DNA of 64,000 nucleotides. Origin: Oscillospiraceae bacterium (GTDB lineage Bacteria > Bacillota > Clostridia > Oscillospirales > Ruminococcaceae). The translations under genes and the position numbers were made by a program. The notes beneath the pieces are model-generated. The model was given only the letters and a program-made list of their open reading frames with translations. It searched no databases and had not been told where the DNA came from. The stretch spans positions 1-64,000 of the forward strand of contig JAFTQJ010000078.1 in the NCBI GenBank assembly GCA_017462785.1, in the 5' to 3' direction. Below are positions 45,044-53,133 of the stretch, one piece after another. Numbering within the stretch: the first letter of the stretch is position 1; every line of letters begins with the position of its first letter.

Positions 45044-46354
45044 ATGCAGAGTGCAAGATACCTTGCAGTGAAGCTGCTGGGACGCACCGAGGAGGAGGGG
45101 AGCTACTCCAACCTCCTGCTCGATCAGGCACTGGCTGCCTCCCAGCTTTCACCGCCGGATAAAAAGCTCTGTGCACAGCTCTACTACGGTGTGATCGAAC
45201 GCCGCCTGACGCTGCTGCACATCCTTCGGGGCTACAGCAAAAAGCCGCCGGAGAAGCTTGATACCGCCGTCAGGAACATCCTCCTGCTCGGGCTGTATCA
45301 GCTGAAATACTGCGAAAAAATACCCGACCGTGCAGCGGTCAATGAGTCCGTTGCCCTGACAAAGCAGTTCCGGAAAGCGAGTGCATCCGGCTTTGTCAAT
45401 GCCGTGCTCCGGAGTTTTCTCCGTGACGGCAAGGAGATCCGGCTCACCGGCACACAGCAGGAACGCATGGAAGTGCAGTATTCCGTACCTGCGGCACTCT
45501 GCCAGAAGATCCTGACGGAACGTGGAACGGAATTTGCGGAGGCGTTCCTTGCGGATGCTTTGCAGACACCCCCGACCACCATCCGCCTGAATCCCCTGCG
45601 TGGGACAGCGGAAGCATTGGAACAGGAGGGATTTTCCCCCGTTTCTCTGGAACGTCTGCCGCATGCCTATACCATTTCGGCAGCGGATGTGCGGAAGAGC
45701 GAAGCCTTCCAGAAGGGGATGTTCCATGTGCAGGATCTTTCTTCACAGCTCTGCTGTGCGATCCTCGATCCGCAGCCGGAGGAAACCGTGCTCGACATGT
45801 GTGCAGCCCCTGGCGGCAAGTCCTTCACGATCGCAGAACGCATGGAAAACAGGGGAACCGTCCTCTCATTTGACCTGCATGAGCATCGTGTCAGGCTGAT
45901 TATGGACGGTGCACAGCGGCTGGGACTTACCTGCATCACTGCGAAAACCGGCGATGCCGCCGTCTTTGATCCGGAGCTGCCGCAGGCGGACAGGATCCTC
46001 TGTGACGTGCCCTGTTCCGGTTTCGGTGTCATCCGCCGCAAGCCGGAGATCAGATACAAGCCCCTGACGGAATTTGCAGAGCTGCCGGAATTGCAGTACC
46101 GCATTCTGGAAAATGCCGCACGTTACCTCAAAAAAGGCGGAATACTGGTCTATTCCACCTGCACCATTCTCCGTGCAGAAAACGAGGATGTGGTGCAGCA
46201 GTTTCTGGATGCACATGATGATTTCGAGCTTGTACCGCTGACTGAATTCGGCTTTGCCGAAGGGCAGGCGGTGTTCTCCGTGCTCTACGACAACTGCGAC
46301 GGCTTCTTCGCCGCAAGGCTCCGCCGAAAGGAGGATGCCCATGCAGAAACGTGA
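45044..46354 (+). CDS. rsmB: 16S rRNA (cytosine(967)-C5)-methyltransferase RsmB
   Basis: A 436-residue enzyme. The NusB-like N-terminal RNA-binding domain spans 1-140 (starts SARYLAVKLL). The methyltransferase has the SAM motif DMCAAPGGKSF (about 252), the DVPCSGFGV Cys (about 320) and the nucleophile in VYSTCTI (about 372). ATG 45044 gives the standard start; the longer reading into the previous gene is not supported. It overlaps rlmN by 14 nt. Confidence 0.94.
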   Translation: MQSARYLAVKLLGRTEEEGSYSNLLLDQALAASQLSPPDKKLCAQLYYGVIERRLTLLHILRGYSKKPPEKLDTAVRNILLLGLYQLKYCEKIPDRAAVNESVALTKQFRKASASGFVNAVLRSFLRDGKEIRLTGTQQERMEVQYSVPAALCQKILTERGTEFAEAFLADALQTPPTTIRLNPLRGTAEALEQEGFSPVSLERLPHAYTISAADVRKSEAFQKGMFHVQDLSSQLCCAILDPQPEETVLDMCAAPGGKSFTIAERMENRGTVLSFDLHEHRVRLIMDGAQRLGLTCITAKTGDAAVFDPELPQADRILCDVPCSGFGVIRRKPEIRYKPLTEFAELPELQYRILENAARYLKKGGILVYSTCTILRAENEDVVQQFLDAHDDFELVPLTEFGFAEGQAVFSVLYDNCDGFFAARLRRKEDAHAET

Positions 46355-47378
46355 CATTCTCTCCCTGAATCTGGAAGAGCTGACTGAGGCTGTGACGGCT
46401 CTGGGACAGCCGAAATACCGTGCAGGACAGATCTACCGCTGGCTGCATGTGAAAAAAGTGTCGGATTTCAGCGAAATGCTTGATCTACCTGCTGTACTCA
46501 GGGCACAGCTGGATGTTGAATTTTGTTTAAAACGCCTATTTATTGCAAGAAGGCTTGAATCTTGCATGGATAATACGGTAAAATACTTATATAGGCTTTC
46601 TGACGGGCAGCATGTCGAAACCGTGCTGATGTCCTATCAGCATGGCTGGAGGCTCTGCATCTCCACACAGGTGGGCTGCAAAATGGGCTGCCAGTTCTGT
46701 GCATCCACGATCGCAGGCTATGTCAGAAACCTCACACCGGCGGAGATGCTTCTCCAGATCGACGAAACCGAACGGGATGCAGGAGTGACCATATCCGGCA
46801 TCGTGCTGATGGGCATCGGTGAACCGCTGGATAATTATGAAAACGTCATACGGTTTCTGGAGCTGCTTTCCGATCCCAAGGGACGGCAGATGAGTCTGCG
46901 TCATGTGACGCTCTCCACCTGCGGCATCGTACCTAAGATCAGGGAGCTTGCGGACAGCGTGACCGGACTGACGCTGGCAGTATCCCTGCACAATCCGACC
47001 GATGCCGGAAGGAATGCCATTATGCCTGTGAACCGCCGCTATCCGCTTTCCGAGCTGATGGAGGCATGCAGATATTATTTCTCCGTCACAGGAAGGCGTG
47101 TGACCTATGAATACGCCGTCATGCAGGGAGAAAACGACAGCGAAGCCGACGCAAAGGCTCTGGCTGATCTTCTGAAAGGTCAGCAGGTGCATGTGAATCT
47201 GATTCCGGTCAACTCCGTAAAGGAACGGAGCTACCATGCGACCAGAAAAGCAGCACAGGCATTCATGCAGCGGCTGGAGCGTCACGGCGTACATGCGACA
47301 GTCAGAAGAACACTTGGAAGCGACATTGAAGCGGCATGCGGTCAGCTGCGGCATGAAGCAGACCGCAAACGTGAATAG
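46341..47378 (+). CDS. rlmN: Dual-specificity 23S rRNA/tRNA adenine-C2 methyltransferase RlmN
   Basis: A 345-residue radical SAM enzyme that methylates A2503 of 23S rRNA and A37 of some tRNAs. The cluster motif is CKMGCQFCAST (C-x3-C-x2-C, about 113), followed by GIGEPLDNY. The second catalytic Cys is near the C-terminus. ATG 46341 has AAAGGAGG upstream and overlaps the rsmB end. Confidence 0.95.
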   Translation: MQKRDILSLNLEELTEAVTALGQPKYRAGQIYRWLHVKKVSDFSEMLDLPAVLRAQLDVEFCLKRLFIARRLESCMDNTVKYLYRLSDGQHVETVLMSYQHGWRLCISTQVGCKMGCQFCASTIAGYVRNLTPAEMLLQIDETERDAGVTISGIVLMGIGEPLDNYENVIRFLELLSDPKGRQMSLRHVTLSTCGIVPKIRELADSVTGLTLAVSLHNPTDAGRNAIMPVNRRYPLSELMEACRYYFSVTGRRVTYEYAVMQGENDSEADAKALADLLKGQQVHVNLIPVNSVKERSYHATRKAAQAFMQRLERHGVHATVRRTLGSDIEAACGQLRHEADRKRE

Positions 47379-47396
47379 CAGAGAAGGGGTGAGAAT

Positions 47397-48122
47397 ATGC
47401 AGTGCGGAATAATCACACATATCGGACTGGTTCGTGAAGAGAATCAGGACGAGGTGCGTGCAAAGGATTTCGGTACCAATATTCTTGCCGTTGTCTGTGA
47501 CGGAATGGGCGGCGAACGTGCCGGAAAGCAGGCAAGCAGCATTGCTGTGCGTGAGCTGTTCGACCATTTTGAAGCCGGCTACCACGGCGGAATGACCCAC
47601 GAGGAGATCCGTGCTCTGCTGGTTTCATCCGTATCGGCGGCAAATTCCGTCATTTACACCACCGCCAGAATGGATTACAAGAGCTATGGAATGGGCACGA
47701 CCTGCGTTGCTGCATTCGTACAGCCGCAGTGGATCCATATCGTCAATGTCGGAGACAGCCGTGCTTATCTCTATGAGCATGGCGTGATGCGGCAGATCAC
47801 AACTGACCATACTGTTGTGAACATGCTGTATCAGCAGGGGAAGATCACCCGTGAACAGATGCCCAGCCATCCGCAGCGGAACATGCTGACGCAGGCGGTG
47901 GGCGTGGAGCGTGTGGTCAAGCCTGACTTTTTCAAGATCCCTCATGAAGAGGATTTTTCACTGCTGCTCTGCTCGGACGGCTTGTCCAGCTATTGCAGTG
48001 ATGCAGAGATCGCAGACATCATCCGCCAGTACCCCTTCAAGGAGGTACCGGACACGCTGGTGGTGCTCTCTCTGCAAAAAGGCGGCAGGGATAATATTTC
48101 CCTTGCCCTTGTTACAAAGTAA
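47397..48122 (+). CDS. prpC: PP2C-family phosphatase PrpC/Stp partner of the PASTA kinase
   Basis: A 241-residue PPM phosphatase with EENQD (about 17), VCDGMGG (about 37), VGDSRAY (about 117), SDGLSSY (about 197) and GRDNIS (about 231). In Firmicutes this gene sits directly before the PASTA kinase and reverses its phosphorylations, as here. AGAAGGGGTG lies upstream of the ATG. Confidence 0.95.
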   Translation: MQCGIITHIGLVREENQDEVRAKDFGTNILAVVCDGMGGERAGKQASSIAVRELFDHFEAGYHGGMTHEEIRALLVSSVSAANSVIYTTARMDYKSYGMGTTCVAAFVQPQWIHIVNVGDSRAYLYEHGVMRQITTDHTVVNMLYQQGKITREQMPSHPQRNMLTQAVGVERVVKPDFFKIPHEEDFSLLLCSDGLSSYCSDAEIADIIRQYPFKEVPDTLVVLSLQKGGRDNISLALVTK

Positions 48123-48181
48123 CAAAGGAACATACAGGAGCATTTCCGGTATTTCCAAAAATAAGAAGTATGGAGGGTACA

Positions 48182-50479
48182 ATGGATAAGAACATTGGTA
48201 AGAAGCTTGACGGCAGATACGAGATCAGCGAGCTGATCGGTATCGGCGGCATGGCGGATGTCTACAAAGCCACGGACATTGTTGACAACAAGGTCGTTGC
48301 TGTCAAGATTCTCAAGAAAGAATTTGCAGAAAATGAGGAATTTCTGCGTCGTTTCCGCAACGAATCCAAGGCGATCGCACTGCTTTCCCATCCGAATATC
48401 GTAAAGGTGTACGATGTAGGCTTTTCGGAGAAGATCCAGTTCATCGTGATGGAATACATTGACGGCATTACACTCAAGGAGTACATCGAGAATGAAAAGG
48501 TGCTGACATGGAAGGATTCCGTGCACTTCATCATTCAGATCCTCCGTGCACTCCAGCATGCCCATGACAGAGGCATCGTGCACAGGGACATCAAGCCCCA
48601 GAACATCATGCTCTTCACCGACGGCACCATCAAGGTCATGGACTTCGGCATTGCAAAGTTTGCGAGAGAAGAGGGAAGAACAGCGACGGATCAGGCGATC
48701 GGCACCGTGCACTACATCAGCCCCGAACAGGCAAGAGGCGATGTGACGGACGAGAAGAGCGATATTTATTCCGTTGGCGTGATGCTCTACGAAATGCTCA
48801 CCGGTCAGAAGCCGTTCGATACGGATAACCCCGTGACCGTCGCAGTGATGCACATGCAGAACACCGCAGAGCGTCCCCGTTCCATCAACCCCGACATTCC
48901 CGCAGGTCTGGAAGAGATCATCCTCCGTGCGATGGAGAAGGATGCGGAGAACCGCTACCAGACTGCATCCGACATGATCCGTGATATTGAGAGCTTCAAG
49001 GCAAATACACAGATCGTGTTCGGCTACTATGAGGAGGATGTGCCGGAGGAAACGGACAGCCCCACACAGTATTTTGCAGCTGCTGCCGCAGATGCGGATG
49101 ATGAAAACCTCGATGAGGACGATTACTACGACGACGAGGATGACGAGTACTACGATGATGAGGAGGAAGAAGAGGAAGAGGAGGAATCCCGTTCCCTGTT
49201 CATCCCCGTCATGACAGCAGTGACCATTGCATTCATCGTGGTTGCAGGCTTCTTCATCCTGTGGCTTGTCAAGGGTGTCATCAACAATGAGATCCAGCAG
49301 ACCAAGTACGAAATGCCGAATCTTGTCGGCTGGGACTACTATGAAGCAAAGGCTGAATACGAGCACCTCGACATTCAGATCAATGATACCGAATACACCT
49401 CCTACGAGAAGGATGTCATTTATGAGCAGGATATTGCCGTTGGCGATGCCGTGACAAGCGGTCAGACTGTTTATGTCAATGTCAGCCTCGGCGTGAGCAT
49501 GGTGGAAGTACCGAAGGTCAACGGTCTGCACTCCGACTATGCAGCAAAGATGCTCGATCAGGCAGGCTTTGTCGTTGAAGAGAAGTATGAGCTGAGTACC
49601 GACGGTACAGAGGCATCCTACGTTATCCGTACAGAGCCGGCAGCCGGCGAACAGGCAGAATCCGGTTCCACCATCATCATGTATATCAGCAAGGGCATGA
49701 ACAGTGATGCCATTGTGATTCAGGACATGGTTGGCTGGACACTCGACCAGGCAACACAGCTGTGCACCTACCTCGGTCTGGTAGTAGAACCGGTCGGTGA
49801 ACCGTCCCTTGAGGAAGAGAACACCGTCATTGCACAGAGCGTTGAACCCGATGAAGTACTTGAGGCAGGCGATACCATCGTACTGACTTACAGTAACGGT
49901 GAGGATCCGTCCGGTACGGTACCGTTCACAATGCCGATTCCGGCAGAGGCAATGGGCAGATTTGCACTTGACTTCGTAAACAGCGAGGGCGACGTGATCG
50001 CATCCACCACATTCCTGCCGACCATCACCAACCAGATCACTGTTCAGGTTGACGGCACGGGCACGGATACCATCACCGTTGTACTGAGCAATTATGCAAA
50101 CAACCAGCAGAGAGAGATCGGTGTGTACAACTTCGACTTTGCACATGTTACATTCAGACCCGTCCGTGAGGACATCAACGGTGCGTTTGAGGCAGTAGGT
50201 GCATTCCCCGAGGAAACCACGACCACGCAGGCAACAACCACCGAACCTCCGACAGAACCTCCGACGGAGCCGCCCACGGAACCGCCCACGCAGGCACCGA
50301 CCAATCCGCCTACGGAGCCGCCGACATCCTCTACAACTACAACAACTACAACCCAGCCGCCGACCGATCCGCCCACGGATCCTCCGACGGACCCGCCGAC
50401 CGATCCTCCTACGGATCCTCCGACCGATCCGCCCGCAGTGGTTGATCCTGCGGAGCCTTCTGAGGAAATCGCTGGCTGA
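48182..50479 (+). CDS. prkC: PASTA-domain Ser/Thr protein kinase (PrkC/Stk1) with Pro-Thr-rich tail
   Basis: A 765-residue membrane kinase that senses cell-wall fragments. Kinase domain 10-275: GIGGMADVYKA, AVKIL, HRDIKPQN (about 138), DFGIAKF. An Asp/Glu-rich juxtamembrane run (about 300-335) precedes one helix (338-362). Three PASTA repeats follow (about 375-440, 441-510, 511-580), then a beta-rich region (585-675) and a tail (680-765) of PPTEPPT/PPTDPPT repeats. ATG 48182 has GGAGGG upstream. It overlaps rsgA. The tail may span the cell wall. Confidence 0.93.
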   Translation: MDKNIGKKLDGRYEISELIGIGGMADVYKATDIVDNKVVAVKILKKEFAENEEFLRRFRNESKAIALLSHPNIVKVYDVGFSEKIQFIVMEYIDGITLKEYIENEKVLTWKDSVHFIIQILRALQHAHDRGIVHRDIKPQNIMLFTDGTIKVMDFGIAKFAREEGRTATDQAIGTVHYISPEQARGDVTDEKSDIYSVGVMLYEMLTGQKPFDTDNPVTVAVMHMQNTAERPRSINPDIPAGLEEIILRAMEKDAENRYQTASDMIRDIESFKANTQIVFGYYEEDVPEETDSPTQYFAAAAADADDENLDEDDYYDDEDDEYYDDEEEEEEEEESRSLFIPVMTAVTIAFIVVAGFFILWLVKGVINNEIQQTKYEMPNLVGWDYYEAKAEYEHLDIQINDTEYTSYEKDVIYEQDIAVGDAVTSGQTVYVNVSLGVSMVEVPKVNGLHSDYAAKMLDQAGFVVEEKYELSTDGTEASYVIRTEPAAGEQAESGSTIIMYISKGMNSDAIVIQDMVGWTLDQATQLCTYLGLVVEPVGEPSLEEENTVIAQSVEPDEVLEAGDTIVLTYSNGEDPSGTVPFTMPIPAEAMGRFALDFVNSEGDVIASTTFLPTITNQITVQVDGTGTDTITVVLSNYANNQQREIGVYNFDFAHVTFRPVREDINGAFEAVGAFPEETTTTQATTTEPPTEPPTEPPTEPPTQAPTNPPTEPPTSSTTTTTTTQPPTDPPTDPPTDPPTDPPTDPPTDPPAVVDPAEPSEEIAG
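50219..50446 (+). repeat. Tandem Pro-Thr-(Glu/Asp)-Pro coding repeat in the prkC tail
   Basis: Runs of 12-nt units encode PPTE (about 5 copies), then a Thr-rich spacer, then PPTD (about 7 copies) at 50360-50435. The units vary at third positions (ccgacggat, cctacggat), so the protein pattern is kept while the DNA drifts, arguing for selection. Copy number could vary between strains. Confidence 0.8.
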
Positions 50480-51366
50480 TGGGAACGGTAAAACCGGAAG
50501 CACAACACAGCATTATCATCAAATCTGTCAGGGGACTCTACACCGTAGCGTCCCCTGACGGTGTATTGACGGAATGTCCTGCAAGGGGCGTGCTCCGCAA
50601 AAAGGGGCAGGAACCCTATGTGGGGGACTATGTTCGGATGGACGGTGATGTGATCGCAGAAGTGCTTCCGAGAAAAAATGAGATCATCCGTCCGCCCCTC
50701 GCCAATCTTGACCAGCTCTGTTTTGTGGTGTCCATGTGCGAGCCGCAGCCAAACCTTCGTCTGCTGGATAAATTCATTGCAGTTTCGGCGTATAAGGACA
50801 TCGTACCCCTGCTCCTGCTGACAAAGATCGACCTTGCTTCCTGCGAGGCGATCCATCAGCTTTACAGCTCCATCGGGATTCCGATCCTTCTGGTGGACTA
50901 CAAGGATCCAGCAAGTCTGGAACGGGTGCGTGAAGCGTTCGCCGGAAAGGTGAGTGCACTCACGGGCAATTCCGGAGCCGGAAAATCCACGCTCCTCAAT
51001 GCCCTCGACAGTTCGCTTGCGATCCCCACGGGCGAGATCAGCCAGAAGCTCGGCAGAGGACGGCACACCACCCGCCATGCACAGCTCTATCCGCTTGCAA
51101 ACGGCGGATTCATTGCCGATACACCCGGATTTTCCACGTTCGATACCCAGAGATATGCTGTGATCCGCAAGGAGGAGCTTGCGGACTGCTTTGCAGAATT
51201 TGCAGAATTTACAGAAAACTGCCGCTTCCACGACTGCTCCCACACCTGCGAAAAGGGCTGTGCCGTGCTTGAAGCCGTGGCAGAAGGGCGGATCTCGCAG
51301 TCCCGTCATGAGAGCTACTGCGACATGTACGAGGAAGCCAAACAGATCAAGGAGTGGATGCTGTGA
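50479..51366 (+). CDS. rsgA: Small ribosomal subunit biogenesis GTPase RsgA
   Basis: A 295-residue circularly permuted GTPase for 30S maturation. OB-fold at 1-65, then NLDQLCFVVS, TKID (G4), GNSGAGKST (G1, about 165), DTPGFSTF (G3) and a C-terminal zinc site CRFHDCSHTCEKGC. It follows prkC with a 1-nt overlap (TGATG). The prpC-prkC-rsgA order matches Bacillus. Confidence 0.95.
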   Translation: MGTVKPEAQHSIIIKSVRGLYTVASPDGVLTECPARGVLRKKGQEPYVGDYVRMDGDVIAEVLPRKNEIIRPPLANLDQLCFVVSMCEPQPNLRLLDKFIAVSAYKDIVPLLLLTKIDLASCEAIHQLYSSIGIPILLVDYKDPASLERVREAFAGKVSALTGNSGAGKSTLLNALDSSLAIPTGEISQKLGRGRHTTRHAQLYPLANGGFIADTPGFSTFDTQRYAVIRKEELADCFAEFAEFTENCRFHDCSHTCEKGCAVLEAVAEGRISQSRHESYCDMYEEAKQIKEWML

Positions 51367-51989
51367 AACACTGTGTCATCATTGCAGGCGGCGACCTGCA
51401 CGGAGAAGTGAATGTTCCCAAGGATGCACTGCTGATCTGTGCCGACTGCGGCTACCGCCATGCAGAAAAGCTCGGACTGCATCCGGATGTGCTCATGGGG
51501 GACTTTGATTCGTATACTGCCGCTCTGCCGGAGCACTGCGAGATCCTGCGGCATCCTGCGGAAAAGGACGAAACCGACACCATGCTGGCGGTCTGGTACG
51601 GCAGGGATCGGGGCTGTACGGAATTCCACATCTATGGTGCATTCGGCGGTGCAAGGCTTGACCATTCCATTGCAAACCTCCAGATGCTCCACCATATGGC
51701 AGAGCAGGGACTGCACGGAATCCTCTATGACGGCGGCACAGCGGTGACGGTGCAGACCGCCGGAACCGTATGCTACCCGAGGACAAAGGGCTATCTTTCC
51801 CTGTTTTCTCTGACGGATGAATGCACCGGACTGACCGTCACGGGCGTGAAGTATCCGCTGGAGCAGGGCAGGCTCACCAATGCCTTTCCGCTTGGCGTGA
51901 GCAATGAGATCCTTGCAGAGAATGCCGAGATCACGCTGGAAAGCGGCGTGCTCCTCATTGTACAGACCGACCTGTCACCAAATTCCTGA
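51363..51989 (+). CDS. thiN: Thiamine diphosphokinase
   Basis: Makes thiamine diphosphate from thiamine and ATP. Motifs: ICADCGY (about 28), MGDFDS (about 46), EKDETDTMLA (about 66) and FGGARLDHSIAN (about 93). GTG 51363 overlaps the rsgA stop by 4 nt and has AAGGAG 8 nt upstream; ATG 51354 is the alternative. 208 residues. spoVM follows, the Firmicutes order. Confidence 0.9.
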   Translation: MKHCVIIAGGDLHGEVNVPKDALLICADCGYRHAEKLGLHPDVLMGDFDSYTAALPEHCEILRHPAEKDETDTMLAVWYGRDRGCTEFHIYGAFGGARLDHSIANLQMLHHMAEQGLHGILYDGGTAVTVQTAGTVCYPRTKGYLSLFSLTDECTGLTVTGVKYPLEQGRLTNAFPLGVSNEILAENAEITLESGVLLIVQTDLSPNS

Positions 51990-52032
51990 TATCGAATATA
52001 CTATAATATACCGATAACAGGAGGTCTTACTT

Positions 52033-52119
52033 ATGAAAGTTGTTGTGATCAAGAGTCCCAGACTGCTGGCAGGTGTACTGCGGCTGATCTTTGGCATGAA
52101 GAAAGAAGAGTGTGAATAA
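52033..52119 (+). CDS. spoVM: Stage V sporulation protein SpoVM (28 residues)
   Basis: A 28-residue amphipathic peptide: MKVVVIKSPRLLAGVLRLIF then GMKKEECE. It matches SpoVM in length and pattern (basic start, Pro at residue 9, amphipathic helix, charged end). SpoVM sits on the curved forespore membrane and anchors the SpoIVA coat base. AGGAGG lies about 8 nt upstream of the ATG, and a terminator follows. The rsgA-thiN-spoVM order agrees with Bacillus subtilis. A TATAAT-like box (52002-52007) lies just upstream. Confidence 0.85.
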   Translation: MKVVVIKSPRLLAGVLRLIFGMKKEECE

Positions 52120-52125
52120 CTCACG

Positions 52126-52157
52126 CCGCCGGATGCAGTGCATTCCGGCGGTTTTTT
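52126..52157 (+). terminator. Terminator after spoVM
   Basis: CCGCCGG pairs with CCGGCGG, with the inner TGCA/TGCA pairing further, followed by TTTTTT. It ends the prpC-prkC-rsgA-thiN-spoVM transcript. Confidence 0.9.
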
Positions 52158-52193
52158 CTGCATATACTCTATGCAGAAAGGGGGAGTCATCCC

Positions 52194-52484
52194 ATGGAAG
52201 AAACAGTGATCGAAATACCGGAAACCGCACCGGAGGAGGGCTGGCAGCCGCCCGTCCTGACGCATGAGGTCAGCGAAAAGCCCAAAAGCTCCCAGCGGTG
52301 CAGCGATGTGTTCTTTGTGCAGTATGTGGTCTGCATCCTGCTCATTACAGCATTTTTCGTCATCCGCTGTGCGGATGCGGAGATGGGCGAACGGACTGCA
52401 CAGCATTTTCTGGAGCAAAGCCATGCACCGACAGCGGAGTTTGCCGAAGAGCTGATCGGCTTTCTGAAAAGCAAATGGAGCTGA
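52194..52484 (+). CDS. Single-pass membrane protein in the SpoIVFA position
   Basis: A 96-residue protein with an acidic, Pro-rich N-terminus, one transmembrane helix (about 40-58, VFFVQYVVCILLITAFFVI) and a 38-residue outer tail. It directly precedes and overlaps the SpoIVFB-like protease. In many Clostridia this place holds a SpoIVFA-like LytM protein; here no LytM domain is present. GGGGGAG lies upstream of the ATG. A role in holding or inhibiting the protease is inferred from context alone. Confidence 0.6.
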   Translation: MEETVIEIPETAPEEGWQPPVLTHEVSEKPKSSQRCSDVFFVQYVVCILLITAFFVIRCADAEMGERTAQHFLEQSHAPTAEFAEELIGFLKSKWS

Positions 52485-53053
52485 CGCTGCACGGGTGCAG
52501 GCTGCGGATGGATTTCAGCTTTCCGGCACTGCTTGCTCTGCTGCTTCTCTGCAAAGAGCCGCTTCTGCTCCGGCAGACCATGTGCGTCTGCCTGCTTCAT
52601 GAAGCAGGGCACGGCATCGCCATGTGCCTGACCCATGCCGGCATACGGGAGATCAGCCTGACCGCCGCCGGCATGCAGATGCGGACAAAATCCTCGTTCC
52701 TCAGCCGCAAACAGGAAATCTGCATCCTTCTCTCAGGTCCCATGCTGAATTTCCTCATGGCTGGCATCCTCTGGCTCTGGCACGGCAGCACGGATACCGT
52801 TATGCTGCATCTGTGCATGGGTGCATTCAACCTCCTGCCGTTCTCCGTCCTCGACGGCGGCAGTCTGCTTGCAAGCCTTTTTGCCGGAAATGCACCCCTT
52901 CTGTGCATGCAGACCCTCCTCTGCATGCTTCTTTCTGCCGCAGCAGCAGCGTTTCTGGCGTTTCACCGGATCGCTAATCCCTTTTTGTACCTCATGTGCC
53001 TTTATCTTGCAATTGCACAGCTCCGAGTTGACAAGCAGGGGGGAATATGGTAA
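52475..53053 (+). CDS. SpoIVFB-like site-2 protease (M50 family)
   Basis: A 192-residue intramembrane metalloprotease with the zinc motif HEAGHG (about 37) and the second metal ligand in NLLPFSVLDGG (about 130). Four or five hydrophobic segments are seen. SpoIVFB releases pro-sigma-K in Bacillus. ATG 52475 overlaps the preceding gene by 10 nt. Nothing here proves which sigma factor is the client. It precedes TIGR03960/TIGR03936, the usual Clostridia neighbourhood. Confidence 0.8.
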   Translation: MELTLHGCRLRMDFSFPALLALLLLCKEPLLLRQTMCVCLLHEAGHGIAMCLTHAGIREISLTAAGMQMRTKSSFLSRKQEICILLSGPMLNFLMAGILWLWHGSTDTVMLHLCMGAFNLLPFSVLDGGSLLASLFAGNAPLLCMQTLLCMLLSAAAAAFLAFHRIANPFLYLMCLYLAIAQLRVDKQGGIW

Positions 53054-53133
53054 AATAGAGGTAAGCTTTGCGGAGCTGTTCCCGTATTGCGTGGGATCTC
53101 TGCAAAATCACCTACATAGAAAAGAGGCTCAAA

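Noticed and set aside
50199..50446. Tandem repeats considered as a CRISPR array
   Set aside because: Units are 12 nt without unique spacers and encode a continuous Pro-Thr tail in frame with the kinase.
47990..50503. An 837-codon minus-strand frame opposite prkC
   Set aside because: It is the antisense of a well-supported kinase gene, made open by its codon bias; low-complexity sequence results from the Pro-Thr repeats.
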